Positions 8,141 to 16,345 of a stretch of DNA of 64,000 bases are shown here, in pieces. The notes beneath the pieces were generated by a model, which was not told the origin of the DNA, ran no database searches, and was given only the letters and a program-made list of their open reading frames with translations. The stretch comes from Pseudomonas marginalis (lineage in GTDB: Bacteria > Pseudomonadota > Gammaproteobacteria > Pseudomonadales > Pseudomonadaceae): positions 2,728,001-2,792,000 of the forward strand of contig NZ_VTFG01000001.1 of the NCBI RefSeq assembly GCF_008692035.1. Direction: 5' to 3'. The position numbers were made by a program, and so were the translations under genes. The first letter of the stretch is position 1, and each line of letters starts with the position of its first letter.

Positions 8141-9100
8141 ATGGACAAGGCCCGCGCCGTTGAACACTTTCTCTACTACCTTGCACACCATCCGGCCCTC
8201 GGCGGCCTGAACTGCCCCACCGTGCTGCTGGGCCACACCGAGCGCTACGACGCCATCGCCCAGGCGATCGCCCAGAGCAGCGCTGCCCGTTTCAACTTCC
8301 AGGTGCAGCGCCTGGACCTGGCCGACAGCGACAGCCTGGCGCAGGCCATCGAAGCCTGCGACCTGTACCTGTTCCTCTACGATTCCTCCACCCTGCCCAA
8401 CCCGCGCGCCGAAGGCCCGGACTTTATCCGTGCCCTGCAAGGCGTGATGGCCGAACACTGGAAGAAATCCCTGCTGTTCAAGGATTACGGCGACTATTTC
8501 TACGACACCTTCAGCGTCGAGCCGCAGCGCATCGCCGACCTCAACGCCACACTGATCCGGCGCATGTCCCAAGCCGCTGTGCTGAGTTTTACCGACAAAC
8601 ACGGCTCACGCCTGCAGGCGCCCATGAGCAGCATCAAGAAGTGGACCAATATCAACGGCATCGGCAACCACGACCTGGCCCCCGGCGAAATCGCCACCCA
8701 CAGCGAAGCCATCAATGGCCAGGTGCGGTTTGTCGGCACCTTTCTCAGCACCATCCCCTTCGCGCGCAAGTACGGCGTGCTGCAATCACCGCTGGAACTG
8801 TGGATCGAAAACTCGACCATCTGCAGCGTGGCCAGTGACGTGCCGGGGCTGGCCGACGACTTCAATAAATACCTGAATGCCAACCCGTCCAATCGCAGGG
8901 TGGAGGAACTGGGGATTGGCACCAATGAAGGGGTGAAGGACCTGTACGCGCGCAATGCCGGGTTCGAGGAGCGCCATTGCGGCTTGCACCTGGGCTTGGG
9001 TGGCGGGCAGAAAGGCAGCCATCACCTGGACCTGATCTTTGCCAGTGGGGTATTGGCGCTGGATGACAAACCGGTGTTTGACGGCACTTTTGCGTTCTGA
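8141..9100 (+). CDS. M29-like (aminopeptidase T fold) metallopeptidase-related protein
   Basis: A 319-residue cytosolic protein starting at ATG 8141, with AAGGA 8 nt upstream; the open frame extends further left but lacks support. The C-terminal half carries the metal-ligand landmarks of M29 aminopeptidases: PGE (181-183), EELGIG (255-260), HLGLGGG (283-289) and HHLDLIF (294-300), corresponding to the family's Glu, Glu, His and His-x-Asp ligands. The N-terminal ~150 residues are less typical and hold an SDSLAQAIEACDLYLFLYD segment. At 319 residues it is shorter than the usual ~400 of true M29 enzymes. Its tight pairing with the 45-residue peptide gene suggests a role in processing or modifying that peptide; plain peptidase activity is the alternative. 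Confidence 0.7.
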   Translation: MDKARAVEHFLYYLAHHPALGGLNCPTVLLGHTERYDAIAQAIAQSSAARFNFQVQRLDLADSDSLAQAIEACDLYLFLYDSSTLPNPRAEGPDFIRALQGVMAEHWKKSLLFKDYGDYFYDTFSVEPQRIADLNATLIRRMSQAAVLSFTDKHGSRLQAPMSSIKKWTNINGIGNHDLAPGEIATHSEAINGQVRFVGTFLSTIPFARKYGVLQSPLELWIENSTICSVASDVPGLADDFNKYLNANPSNRRVEELGIGTNEGVKDLYARNAGFEERHCGLHLGLGGGQKGSHHLDLIFASGVLALDDKPVFDGTFAF

Positions 9101-9131
9101 ACACCGAGCTTGAAAATGATGGAGATCCAGC

Positions 9132-9157
9132 GGTGGGAGCAAACCCTTTCCCACATG
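9132..9157. repeat. Degenerate REP element
   Basis: GGTGGGAGC and the inverted TTTCCCACATG form a decayed copy of the GTGGGAG REP hairpin seen elsewhere in the window, just after the M29-like gene. Confidence 0.5.
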
Positions 9158-9183
9158 TTTTACCTCTATTCCAAGGCAAAAAA

Positions 9184-9209
9184 AAACGCCAACCCTAGGG
9201 TTGGCGTTT
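9184..9209. terminator. Bidirectional terminator, 26-bp perfect palindrome
   Basis: AAACGCCAACCCT pairs exactly with AGGGTTGGCGTTT. An A-tract on the left and T residues on the right let it end both the M29-like gene (rightwards) and rluB (leftwards), which converge here. Confidence 0.85.
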
Positions 9210-9225
9210 GTGTGCAGCGGTTACA

Positions 9226-10473
9226 TCACTGCGGCTTCTTGCGACCAAAGCCTGGACGCTGACCCGAACCGGCCGGTGCGCCACGGCGCTTGCCCGATGG
9301 CTCGTCCGCCACCAGCTTCAGGCCTGGGCGCTTTTTCGGCGCTGGCTTGGCCGGGCGCTTGGTGTTGGCGCTGTCGGCTGGGTGATCGGATGCCGGAGCA
9401 CCGCGACCGGCGTCACCACGGTTGCTGCGACCACCGCTTGGCGCGTCACCACGACCGGCTGGGCGTGGGGTGCGTGGCGCACGTTCGCCTTCCTGGCGCG
9501 ATGGCGCGGTGGGGCGACGCTCGCCTTCGATATGCGGTTGACGCGAGATACGCCCGCCGGTCGCCGGTGCATCCAGCGCCGGGCGCAGGGTGCGGGCAAC
9601 ACGTTCGGTGCGGGCCACGGGGCGCGACGATTTACGCTGCATACGATCGAGCTTGTCTTTGCTCTTGGCGTTCATCTGCGGCATGGCGACCGGCGTCAGG
9701 CCGACTTCGGCGCTGAGGATGTCGACTTCGTACTGGCTCATTTCGCGCCAGCGGCCCATCGGCAGGTCGGAGTTGAGAAACACCGGGCCAAAACGAACGC
9801 GCTTCAGGCGGCTGACCACCAGGCCCTGGGATTCCCACAGGCGACGCACTTCACGGTTACGGCCTTCCATCACCACGCAGTGGTACCAGTGGTTGAAACC
9901 TTCACCGCCCGGCGCCTGCTTGATGTCGGTGAACTTGGCCGGGCCGTCTTCCAGCACCACGCCGGCCTTGAGGCGTTCGATCATCTCGTCATCGACTTCA
10001 CCACGCACACGCACGGCGTATTCGCGGTCCATCTCGTAGGACGGGTGCATCAGGCGGTTGGCCAGTTCACCGTCGGTGGTGAACATCAGCAAGCCGGTGG
10101 TGTTGATGTCGAGACGACCGATGTTGATCCAACGGCCTTCCTTGGGCTTGGGCATCTTGTCGAACACGGTCGGACGGCCTTCCGGGTCGTCACGGGTGCA
10201 GATCTCGCCATCGGGCTTGTTGTACATGATCACGCGGCGCACCGATTCGGCGGCCTCTTCACGCTTGATGACCTTGCCATCAATGGTGATTGCATCGTGC
10301 AGGTCGACGCGCTGGCCAAGGGTGGCCTCGACGCCGTTGACCTTGATGCGCTTCTGGGTGATCCAGGCTTCGACGTCGCGGCGCGAGCCCACGCCGATAC
10401 GCGCCAGCACCTTTTGCAGCTTTTCGCCTGCAGGGCCGATTTCCTGGCTGTCGTTCTGGTCTTTATCGTTCAT
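9226..10473 (-). CDS. rluB: 23S rRNA pseudouridine synthase RluB with long basic tail
   Basis: A 415-residue enzyme that makes pseudouridine in helix 89 of 23S rRNA (E. coli position 2605). An N-terminal S4-like RNA-binding domain (KLQKVLARIGVGSRRDVEAWI) is followed by the RsuA/RluB catalytic domain with the active-site Asp in GRLDINTTGLLMF (about 122-134). Residues beyond about 275 form a low-complexity tail rich in Arg, Pro, Gly and Ala, so the protein is longer than E. coli RluB (about 290). ATG 10473 has GGGAGGT 7 nt upstream. It lies downstream of scpAB and behind a REPIN. Confidence 0.92.
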   Translation of the reverse strand: MNDKDQNDSQEIGPAGEKLQKVLARIGVGSRRDVEAWITQKRIKVNGVEATLGQRVDLHDAITIDGKVIKREEAAESVRRVIMYNKPDGEICTRDDPEGRPTVFDKMPKPKEGRWINIGRLDINTTGLLMFTTDGELANRLMHPSYEMDREYAVRVRGEVDDEMIERLKAGVVLEDGPAKFTDIKQAPGGEGFNHWYHCVVMEGRNREVRRLWESQGLVVSRLKRVRFGPVFLNSDLPMGRWREMSQYEVDILSAEVGLTPVAMPQMNAKSKDKLDRMQRKSSRPVARTERVARTLRPALDAPATGGRISRQPHIEGERRPTAPSRQEGERAPRTPRPAGRGDAPSGGRSNRGDAGRGAPASDHPADSANTKRPAKPAPKKRPGLKLVADEPSGKRRGAPAGSGQRPGFGRKKPQ

Positions 10474-10765
10474 CTTAAGCACCTCCCGGTGGGTCGATTC
10501 AGGCGTGGCCTGAAGAGTGTTGAAAGCGGGGCTTTGGCCGAATAGGTCGGCAAAGGGTCGCGAATCATACGCCCATGGCGCGCATTGCGCATCAGAGACT
10601 AGTCGATAAGCGCCAGGTCATTGCTTTTTCCGCCGACCGGCGATGCCCAGGGCACCACTGAACCCTTGTGGGAGGGGGCTTGCCCCCGATTGCGGTGTGT
10701 CAGTCTCAATCTCTTTAACTGAACCACCGCTATCGGGGGCAAGCCCCCTCCTACATTGGACTGCG
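10474..10765. other. Spacer between scpB and rluB holding a REPIN
   Basis: About 290 bp without a gene. The scpB-proximal part is the REPIN at 10667-10756. The remainder is the upstream region of rluB, with no promoter motif that I can name with confidence. Confidence 0.5.
10667..10756. repeat. REPIN (inverted pair of REP sequences)
   Basis: TGTGGGAGGGGGCTTGCCCCCGAT and its inverse near 10730-10756 form an inverted pair around a short spacer. This is the standard P. fluorescens REPIN layout. It lies within the minus-strand scpB-rluB series. Confidence 0.88.
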
Positions 10766-11680
10766 TCAGTCTTCGAACTGGCGGCGTTCTGCCTCGATGG
10801 CCTCGGCCAGTGCCCGGGCTTCGTTTTCTTCGTCGCTCAGGGGCGGTTGTTCGAGGGCGGCGACGGCGGCCAGGAGTTTTTCGCGGGCTTCGGCCACGCC
10901 GAGGATATCGTCCTCAGGTTCAGGCTCGACCTCCACGCTCACCTGGGCGTCCGGCTCGGCCGCACCATCGCGCAGCAAGTCATCAAAGTCGGTCTTGATG
11001 CCCTGCTCCATGTCGTCCAGTTCCAGCAACAACGTATGGAAACTGGTTTCGTCCTTGGGCTCTTCCGGCTCGGCGGTGGCGTCGGCCAGTTCCTGCAGGC
11101 TCGCCGGGACCGGGGCGTCGTCGAAGTCAAGTACCGGCTCGGCTTCCATCTCGCGCAATTCGGCCAGGGGCGGCAGGTCGTCGAGGTTTTTCAGGTTGAA
11201 ATGGTCGAGGAACACCTTGGTGGTGGCGAACATCGCCGGTTTGCCGGGCACGTCGCGGTAGCCGACGATGCGGATCCACTCACGCTCCAGCAGCGTCTTG
11301 ACGATATGGCTGTTGACCGCCACGCCCCGCACGTCCTCGATTTCGCCACGGGTGATGGGCTGGCGATAGGCGATCAGCGCCATGGTCTCCAGCATCGCCC
11401 GTGAATAGCGCTGCGGGCGCTCTTCCCAGAGGCGGCCGACCCACGGGGAAAACTTCTCACGGATCTGCAGGCGATAACCCGACGCCACCTCGCGCAGTTC
11501 AAAGGCGCGGCCGTCGCAGGATTTGCGCAGGATTTCCAGTGCCTTCTTGAACACCGGCGGTTCAGGGCGCTCGGCTTCCTCAAACAGTTCGAACAGACGC
11601 TCCAGGGATTGCGGCTTACCCGAGGCCAGGAGAAAGGCCTCCAGTAACGGGGCCAGTTCGCGGGGTTCAGTCAGATTCAT
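10766..11680 (-). CDS. scpB: Segregation and condensation protein ScpB
   Basis: A 304-residue partner of ScpA and SMC in the bacterial condensin complex, which compacts and segregates chromosomes. The first ~180 residues hold two winged-helix domains (for example ALIAYRQPITRGEIEDVRGVAVNSHIVKTLLE). Residues from about 180 to the end form an acidic extension rich in Glu and Asp, making the protein about 100 residues longer than most ScpB proteins. scpA ends 12 bp upstream, so the two are co-transcribed. Confidence 0.92.
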   Translation of the reverse strand: MNLTEPRELAPLLEAFLLASGKPQSLERLFELFEEAERPEPPVFKKALEILRKSCDGRAFELREVASGYRLQIREKFSPWVGRLWEERPQRYSRAMLETMALIAYRQPITRGEIEDVRGVAVNSHIVKTLLEREWIRIVGYRDVPGKPAMFATTKVFLDHFNLKNLDDLPPLAELREMEAEPVLDFDDAPVPASLQELADATAEPEEPKDETSFHTLLLELDDMEQGIKTDFDDLLRDGAAEPDAQVSVEVEPEPEDDILGVAEAREKLLAAVAALEQPPLSDEENEARALAEAIEAERRQFED

Positions 11681-11692
11681 CGTTTCAGCTCT

Positions 11693-12511
11693 TTATTCGG
11701 CTCGCGCCCGCACGTGGATAGCCGCAAAAGGCTCATTCTGGACCAGCTCGACCAAGGACTCCTTGACCAGTTCGAGGACCGCCATAAAGGTCACCACCAC
11801 TCCCAGGCGCCCTTCTTCCGCCGTGAACAGCTCCACAAACGGCACAAACCCGCCGCCCTTGAGGCGTTCGAGTACATCGCTCATGCGCTCGCGGGTGGAC
11901 AGGGCCTCGCGGCTGACCTGGTGGTGCTCGAACATATCGCCACGGCGCAGCACCTCGGCCATGGACATCAGCAACTCTTCCAGGCTCACGTCCGGCAGCA
12001 GCTTGCGTGCACGGGCCTCGGGGGCGTCGAGCTTGGGTACCACCACGTCGCGACCGACGCGGCTCAGGCCGTCGATACCTTCGGCGGCGGCCTTGAAGCG
12101 CTCGTATTCCTGCAGCCGGCGGATCAGTTCGGCGCGCGGGTCGTCCTCTTCGGCCTCGACCGTCTCCGCGCGCGGCAACAGCATGCGCGACTTGATCTCG
12201 GCGAGCATGGCGGCCATCACCAGGTACTCGGCAGCCAGTTCCAGGCGTACCGACTGCATCAATTCGACATAGCCCATGTACTGGCGGGTGATTTCCGCCA
12301 CCGGGATGTCGAGGATGTTGATGTTCTGCTTGCGGATCAGGTACAGCAGCAAGTCCAGCGGGCCCTCGAAAGCCTCAAGGAAGACCTCCAGGGCGTCCGG
12401 CGGAATGTACAGGTCCAGCGGCATTTCCAGCACCGCCTGGCCGTAGACCATGGCAAACGGCAGCTCCTGCTGGGCGCCCGCCTGGCTGTCGACGGTTTCC
12501 ACGGCTGACAT
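11693..12511 (-). CDS. scpA: Segregation and condensation protein ScpA
   Basis: The kleisin-like subunit that bridges SMC heads and binds ScpB. The 272-residue sequence has the ScpA N-terminal signature FEGPLDLLLYLIRKQNINILDIPVAEITRQYM and a C-terminal winged-helix part. Its ATG directly follows the TGA of the yciO-type gene (TGAATG), which points to translational coupling in the operon PHP nuclease - yciO - scpA - scpB. Confidence 0.94.
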   Translation of the reverse strand: MSAVETVDSQAGAQQELPFAMVYGQAVLEMPLDLYIPPDALEVFLEAFEGPLDLLLYLIRKQNINILDIPVAEITRQYMGYVELMQSVRLELAAEYLVMAAMLAEIKSRMLLPRAETVEAEEDDPRAELIRRLQEYERFKAAAEGIDGLSRVGRDVVVPKLDAPEARARKLLPDVSLEELLMSMAEVLRRGDMFEHHQVSREALSTRERMSDVLERLKGGGFVPFVELFTAEEGRLGVVVTFMAVLELVKESLVELVQNEPFAAIHVRARAE

Positions 12512-13141
12512 TCAGGCCTCGGCCATAAAGGGCGCAGGATCGCCGCAACCGACACGGATCACTTCAGGTTCGCCGTCGGCCAGGTTGATCACGGTGGAGG
12601 CCTTGTTGCCGCCGAAACCGCCGTCGATGATCAGGTCGACCTGTTTTTCCAGCAATTGGCGCATTTCGTATGGGTCTTCCAGGGGCTCGGTGTCGCCGGG
12701 CATGATCAGCGACACACTCATCAACGGCTCACCCAGCTCGGCCAGCAACGCCAGGGCGATGGGATGCTCCGGCACCCGCAGGCCAATGGTGCGTTTTTTC
12801 GGGTGCAGCAGCAGGCGCGGCACTTCGCGGGTCGCGTTGAGGATAAAGGTGTAGGGCCCTGGCGTGTGGGCCTTGAGCAGGCGGAAGGTGCCGGTGTCGA
12901 CCTTGGCGAACAGGCCCAGCTGGGACAAGTCGCTGCAGATCAGCGCGAAGTTGTGCTTGTCATCCAGCTGGCGCAGACGTCTGACACGCTCGACAGCGCC
13001 CTTGTCACCGATCTGGCAACCGATGGCGTAGGACGAATCGGTCGGGTAGATCACCACACCGCCGGCGCGAATGATCTCTACGGCCTGCTTGATCAGGCGC
13101 GCCTGGGGGTTTTCCGGATGAATCTGGAAGAATTGACTCAC
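12512..13141 (-). CDS. yciO: YciO-type Sua5/TsaC family protein (L-threonylcarbamoyladenylate synthase-like)
   Basis: A 209-residue double-stranded RNA-binding-fold protein of the Sua5/YciO/YrdC family. The start is taken at GTG 13141, since its product (SQFFQIHPENPQARLIKQAVEI) aligns from the first residues with E. coli YciO; an AGGTAG ribosome site is nearby. The motif YPTDSSYAIGCQI is the family's ATP/threonine site. TsaC-type members make threonylcarbamoyl-AMP for tRNA t6A; YciO itself has weak activity, so the in vivo role is not certain. Confidence 0.88.
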   Translation of the reverse strand: MSQFFQIHPENPQARLIKQAVEIIRAGGVVIYPTDSSYAIGCQIGDKGAVERVRRLRQLDDKHNFALICSDLSQLGLFAKVDTGTFRLLKAHTPGPYTFILNATREVPRLLLHPKKRTIGLRVPEHPIALALLAELGEPLMSVSLIMPGDTEPLEDPYEMRQLLEKQVDLIIDGGFGGNKASTVINLADGEPEVIRVGCGDPAPFMAEA

Positions 13142-13154
13142 GGGTTCTACCTGT

Positions 13155-14018
13155 TCAGACGGTGGCAATAATGGGGTCATGCTTGAATCTCCCCCACAAC
13201 AGCGGCAAATCTTCCGGGACCGCGCGGTACTCGCCGATCTCGGACCAGCCGCCAGGGCCATGAAAGTCACTGCCGGCGCTGACCAGCAGACCAAATTCGC
13301 GAGCAAGGATCGACAGGCTGCCCACCTGTTCGGCGGGTTGAAAGCCGTTGACCACTTCAATCGCGTGACCGCCAGCTCCAATATAGTCGCCAATCAGCTT
13401 GCGACGCTTGCTGCGGGTGAAATCGTAATGCCAGGGATGGGCCAGGCTGACCCAGGCTCCGGAGGCCCGCAGGGTCTCGACGGTGTCTTCGAGGGTCGGC
13501 CAATGTTGCTTCACATCGCCCAACTTGCCGGCGCCCAGCCACTTGCGAAAGGCTTCGGCGCGGTCTTTGACAAAACCCTCACGCACCATCCAGTCGGCAA
13601 AGTGCGGACGGGCCGGCGCGTTGCCGCTGTCACCCAGTTCCTGCTGGATGGCGCGGGCGCCGTCGAGGGCGTTGGGCATGCCTTTGAGGCTGAGTTTTCG
13701 GCTTATTTCTTCGGACCGCAGCCAGCGGCCATCGTGCAATTGCGCGATAGCCTCCACCAGCGGCGGCGCTTTTTGATCGAAGCCGTAGCCGAGCACATGA
13801 ATGGTGGCGCCGCCCCAGGTGCAGGACAATTCCACCCCGTTGACCAGCTGCATGCCCAGGGCATGGGCCGTTGTACGGGCTTCGTCGAGGCCTTCGAGGG
13901 TGTCGTGGTCGGTCAACGAGAGGACTCGCACGCCTTTTTCAAACGCACGCGCAACCAGTACCGCGGGCGCCAGGGCGCCGTCGGAGGCCGTGCTGTGGCA
14001 GTGCAAATCAACATTCAC
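13155..14018 (-). CDS. rnm: PHP-domain nuclease, RNase AM type
   Basis: A 287-residue metal-dependent phosphoesterase similar to E. coli YciV/RNase AM, which removes nucleotides 5' to 3', matures 5' ends of rRNAs and hydrolyses 3',5'-pAp. PHP metal motifs are clear: DLHCHSTASDG (near residue 4), SLTDHDT (about 33-39), the GVELS glutamate, LAHPW and GSDFHGPG near the C-terminus. GTG 14018 is preferred, as GAGG lies about 12 nt upstream and the frame then opens on the metal motif as in relatives. It heads the operon with yciO, scpA and scpB. Confidence 0.9.
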   Translation of the reverse strand: MNVDLHCHSTASDGALAPAVLVARAFEKGVRVLSLTDHDTLEGLDEARTTAHALGMQLVNGVELSCTWGGATIHVLGYGFDQKAPPLVEAIAQLHDGRWLRSEEISRKLSLKGMPNALDGARAIQQELGDSGNAPARPHFADWMVREGFVKDRAEAFRKWLGAGKLGDVKQHWPTLEDTVETLRASGAWVSLAHPWHYDFTRSKRRKLIGDYIGAGGHAIEVVNGFQPAEQVGSLSILAREFGLLVSAGSDFHGPGGWSEIGEYRAVPEDLPLLWGRFKHDPIIATV

Positions 14019-14105
14019 GGGGGGGTGTAACCTCAAGTCAGCTGGCGCTATCGCAACCAAGGATGTTTGTTATTATGCCGCCACATCCAGCTTCTGGCTC
14101 TTACT

Positions 14106-14702
14106 GTGAAACAATTCATCGACTTCATCCCGCTGTTGCTGTTTTTCATCGTTTACAAACTCGACCCCAGGGTCATCGACCTGGCCGGCCATGAGCTGAC
14201 TGTCGGCGGCATCTACAGTGCCACCGCCGTGCTCATCATCAGCTCTGTGGTGGTCTACGGCGCCATCTTCATTTCCCAGCGCAAACTGGAAAAAAGCCAG
14301 TGGCTGACCCTGGTCGCCTGCCTGGTCTTCGGCAGCCTGACCCTGGCCTTCCACAGCGAAACCTTCCTGAAATGGAAAGCGCCGGTGGTGAACTGGCTGT
14401 TCGCCCTGGCGTTCATCGGCAGCCACTTCATCGGTGATCGCCTGCTGATCAAGCGGATCATGGGCCACGCGCTGACCCTGCCGGAACCGGTGTGGACACG
14501 CTTGAACCTGGCCTGGATCGCGTTTTTCATCTTCTGCGGCGCCGCCAACCTTTTCGTGGCGTTTACCTTCCAGGACTACTGGGTCGACTTCAAAGTGTTC
14601 GGCAGCCTGGGCATGACCGTGCTGTTCCTGGTCGCCCAGGGCATCTACCTGTCGCGCCACCTGCATGACACCGAGCCTACTACGCCGAAAACCGAGGACT
14701 GA
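14106..14702 (+). CDS. yciB: Inner membrane-spanning septation protein YciB (IspZ)
   Basis: A 198-residue inner-membrane protein with about five hydrophobic segments, linked in E. coli and Shigella to septation and envelope synthesis. GTG 14106 gives the family N-terminus [21 protein letters not shown]. Conserved stretches [27 protein letters not shown] and [12 protein letters not shown] are present. It diverges from the PHP nuclease gene and is followed after 1 nt by yciI, as in many proteobacteria. Confidence 0.93.
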   Translation: MKQFIDFIPLLLFFIVYKLDPRVIDLAGHELTVGGIYSATAVLIISSVVVYGAIFISQRKLEKSQWLTLVACLVFGSLTLAFHSETFLKWKAPVVNWLFALAFIGSHFIGDRLLIKRIMGHALTLPEPVWTRLNLAWIAFFIFCGAANLFVAFTFQDYWVDFKVFGSLGMTVLFLVAQGIYLSRHLHDTEPTTPKTED

Positions 14703-14703
14703 C

Positions 14704-15003
14704 ATGCTCTACGCCATCATTGCCACCGACGTCGCCAACTCGCTGGAAAAACGCCTGTCCGTGCGCCCGGCCCACGTCGAGCGCCTGAAAGTCCTTCAAG
14801 CCGAAGGCCGCATCGTGCTGGCCGGCCCGCACCCGGCCGTGGACAGCAACGACCCGGGCGACGCCGGTTTTACCGGTAGCCTGATCGTCGCCGAGTTTGC
14901 CTCGCTGGCCGATGCCCAGGCCTGGGCCAAGGCCGATCCCTATGTCGCCGCAGGGGTCTACGCCGACGTAGTGATCAAACCCTTCAAGCAAGTCCTGCCC
15001 TGA
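14704..15003 (+). CDS. yciI: YciI family protein
   Basis: A 99-residue ferredoxin-like fold protein of the YciI family. The frame from ATG 14704 gives [18 protein letters not shown], and the His and Asp typical of the family pocket occur in [12 protein letters not shown] and [20 protein letters not shown]. It is coupled to yciB (1 nt between stop and start). The enzymatic role of this family is poorly defined, so no reaction is proposed. Confidence 0.92.
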   Translation: MLYAIIATDVANSLEKRLSVRPAHVERLKVLQAEGRIVLAGPHPAVDSNDPGDAGFTGSLIVAEFASLADAQAWAKADPYVAAGVYADVVIKPFKQVLP

Positions 15004-15109
15004 TCCCGATTGCGCCGAACCTATTGAGTACGGCGCACTCCTAATTGCTCATTATTTTCGGCAACCTGCCGACAACGTTCTGAATATTCGTGTGGAATCA
15101 GGAGTTCCG

Positions 15110-15517
15110 ATGCGCTTACGTCAGTTGTGTCTGTTGGCAGTGTTAATGATCGGGGCTACGGCCCACGCTGAAGAAACCTCGAGCACCGGCAGTTCCACGC
15201 CCCTGTCCTTGAGCGCCGGCGCCCAGATCACCGAGTTGCAGCAACGTTTGAAAGAAAGCGAACGGCAACGTGAAGAACTGAGCAAGCAACTGCAAAGCGC
15301 GGATGCCACCCGCGAAAGCGCTCAATTGAGTCGCCTTCGCCAGGAGAACCAACGCCTGGCCCAGCAACTCAAAGATGCACAGGGCGGCGCCTTGACCCGC
15401 TGGCTGACCGAGCAGCAACAATGGTTCGTCACCGGTGGGGCCGTCGCACTGATCGCCCTGTTGTGCGGGATCTTCGCCAGCGGTGGGCACCGTCGCCGTC
15501 GACAATGGCTAAATTGA
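15110..15517 (+). CDS. Membrane-anchored coiled-coil protein of unknown function
   Basis: A 135-residue protein from ATG 15110, with AGGAG 5 nt upstream. It has a signal peptide (MRLRQLCLLAVLMIGATAHA), a coiled coil (about 40-95, rich in Glu, Gln and Arg, e.g. ITELQQRLKESERQREEL) and one transmembrane segment near the end (WFVTGGAVALIALLCGIFA) followed by a basic RRRRQW tail. The layout resembles the TIGR04211/YgiM-type SH3 proteins but the SH3 part is missing. It lies 7 nt before the Cpx-like regulator, so an envelope-sensing link is plausible but unproved. Confidence 0.75.
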   Translation: MRLRQLCLLAVLMIGATAHAEETSSTGSSTPLSLSAGAQITELQQRLKESERQREELSKQLQSADATRESAQLSRLRQENQRLAQQLKDAQGGALTRWLTEQQQWFVTGGAVALIALLCGIFASGGHRRRRQWLN

Positions 15518-15524
15518 GTGAGTC

Positions 15525-16202
15525 ATGAGCGAGCTGTTACTGATAGATGATGACCAGGAGCTCTGCGAGCTGCTGAGCAGTTGGCTGAGCCAGGAAGGTT
15601 TCCAGGTGCGCGCCTGCCACGACGGCTTGAGCGCACGCAAGGCCTTGGCCGACAGCGCCCCGGCAGCGGTAGTGCTGGATGTGATGCTGCCCGACGGCAG
15701 CGGCCTGGAGCTGCTCAAGCAATTGCGCAACGACCACCCGGAGCTGCCGGTGCTGATGCTTTCGGCGCGGGGCGAACCCCTGGACCGCATCCTCGGCCTG
15801 GAATTGGGCGCCGACGACTACCTGGCCAAGCCCTGCGACCCGCGCGAACTCACCGCGCGGCTGCGCGCGGTATTGCGCCGCAGCCACCCGGCCGCCGTGT
15901 CCAGCCAACTGGAACTGGGCGACCTGTGCTTCAGCCCGGTGCGCGGCGTGGTCAGCATCGATGAGCAGGAGTTCACCCTCACCGTCTCCGAAAGCCGCCT
16001 GCTGGAAGCATTATTGCGCCAGCCCGGCGAACCGCTGGACAAGCAGGAACTGGCGCAGATCGCCCTGGGCCGCAAGCTGACCCTTTACGATCGCAGCCTG
16101 GACATGCACGTCAGCAACCTGCGCAAGAAGATCGGCCCGCACCCCGATGGCCGGCCACGGATCGTGGCGTTGCGCAGCCGGGGCTACTACTACAGCCTCT
16201 AA
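15525..16202 (+). CDS. cpxR: CpxR-like response regulator (OmpR family)
   Basis: A 225-residue two-component regulator. The receiver domain carries the acidic pair DDD (8-10), the phosphoacceptor Asp52 (VVLDVMLP) and the conserved Lys in YLAKP. The C-terminal winged helix has the OmpR-type RSLDMHVSNLRKKIGPHPDGRPRIVALRSRGYYY. With the Spy-like gene and the kinase downstream it forms an envelope stress unit like Cpx. The gene name follows this context and similarity. Confidence 0.88.
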   Translation: MSELLLIDDDQELCELLSSWLSQEGFQVRACHDGLSARKALADSAPAAVVLDVMLPDGSGLELLKQLRNDHPELPVLMLSARGEPLDRILGLELGADDYLAKPCDPRELTARLRAVLRRSHPAAVSSQLELGDLCFSPVRGVVSIDEQEFTLTVSESRLLEALLRQPGEPLDKQELAQIALGRKLTLYDRSLDMHVSNLRKKIGPHPDGRPRIVALRSRGYYYSL

Positions 16203-16219
16203 GTCCCCTTCGCTCCTGC

Positions 16220-16248
16220 AGGGTTTTGTCAGTTCACAACAAAACCCT
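16220..16248 (+). terminator. Terminator-like hairpin after the response regulator
   Basis: AGGGTTTTGT (16220-16229) pairs perfectly with ACAAAACCCT (16239-16248) around a 9-nt loop. Only CTTT follows, so termination may be partial. It overlaps the control region of the spy-like gene. Confidence 0.6.
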
Positions 16249-16249
16249 C

Positions 16250-16265
16250 TTTACCCAAGCTTTAC
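16250..16265 (-). promoter_or_regulatory. CpxR-type box (GTAAA-N6-GTAAA)
   Basis: On the minus strand the sequence reads GTAAA, six bases, GTAAA. This is the tandem half-site pattern bound by phosphorylated CpxR in E. coli. It lies 80 bp before the ATG of the Spy/CpxP-like gene, exactly where an autoregulated Cpx target would carry it. Confidence 0.65.
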
Positions 16266-16345
16266 CCACACCTGACCGCCGCTGACCTTGATCTCCGTAA
16301 TCTACTCACATCCGGACTCACCGGAATAGAGACAGGAGAATCACC

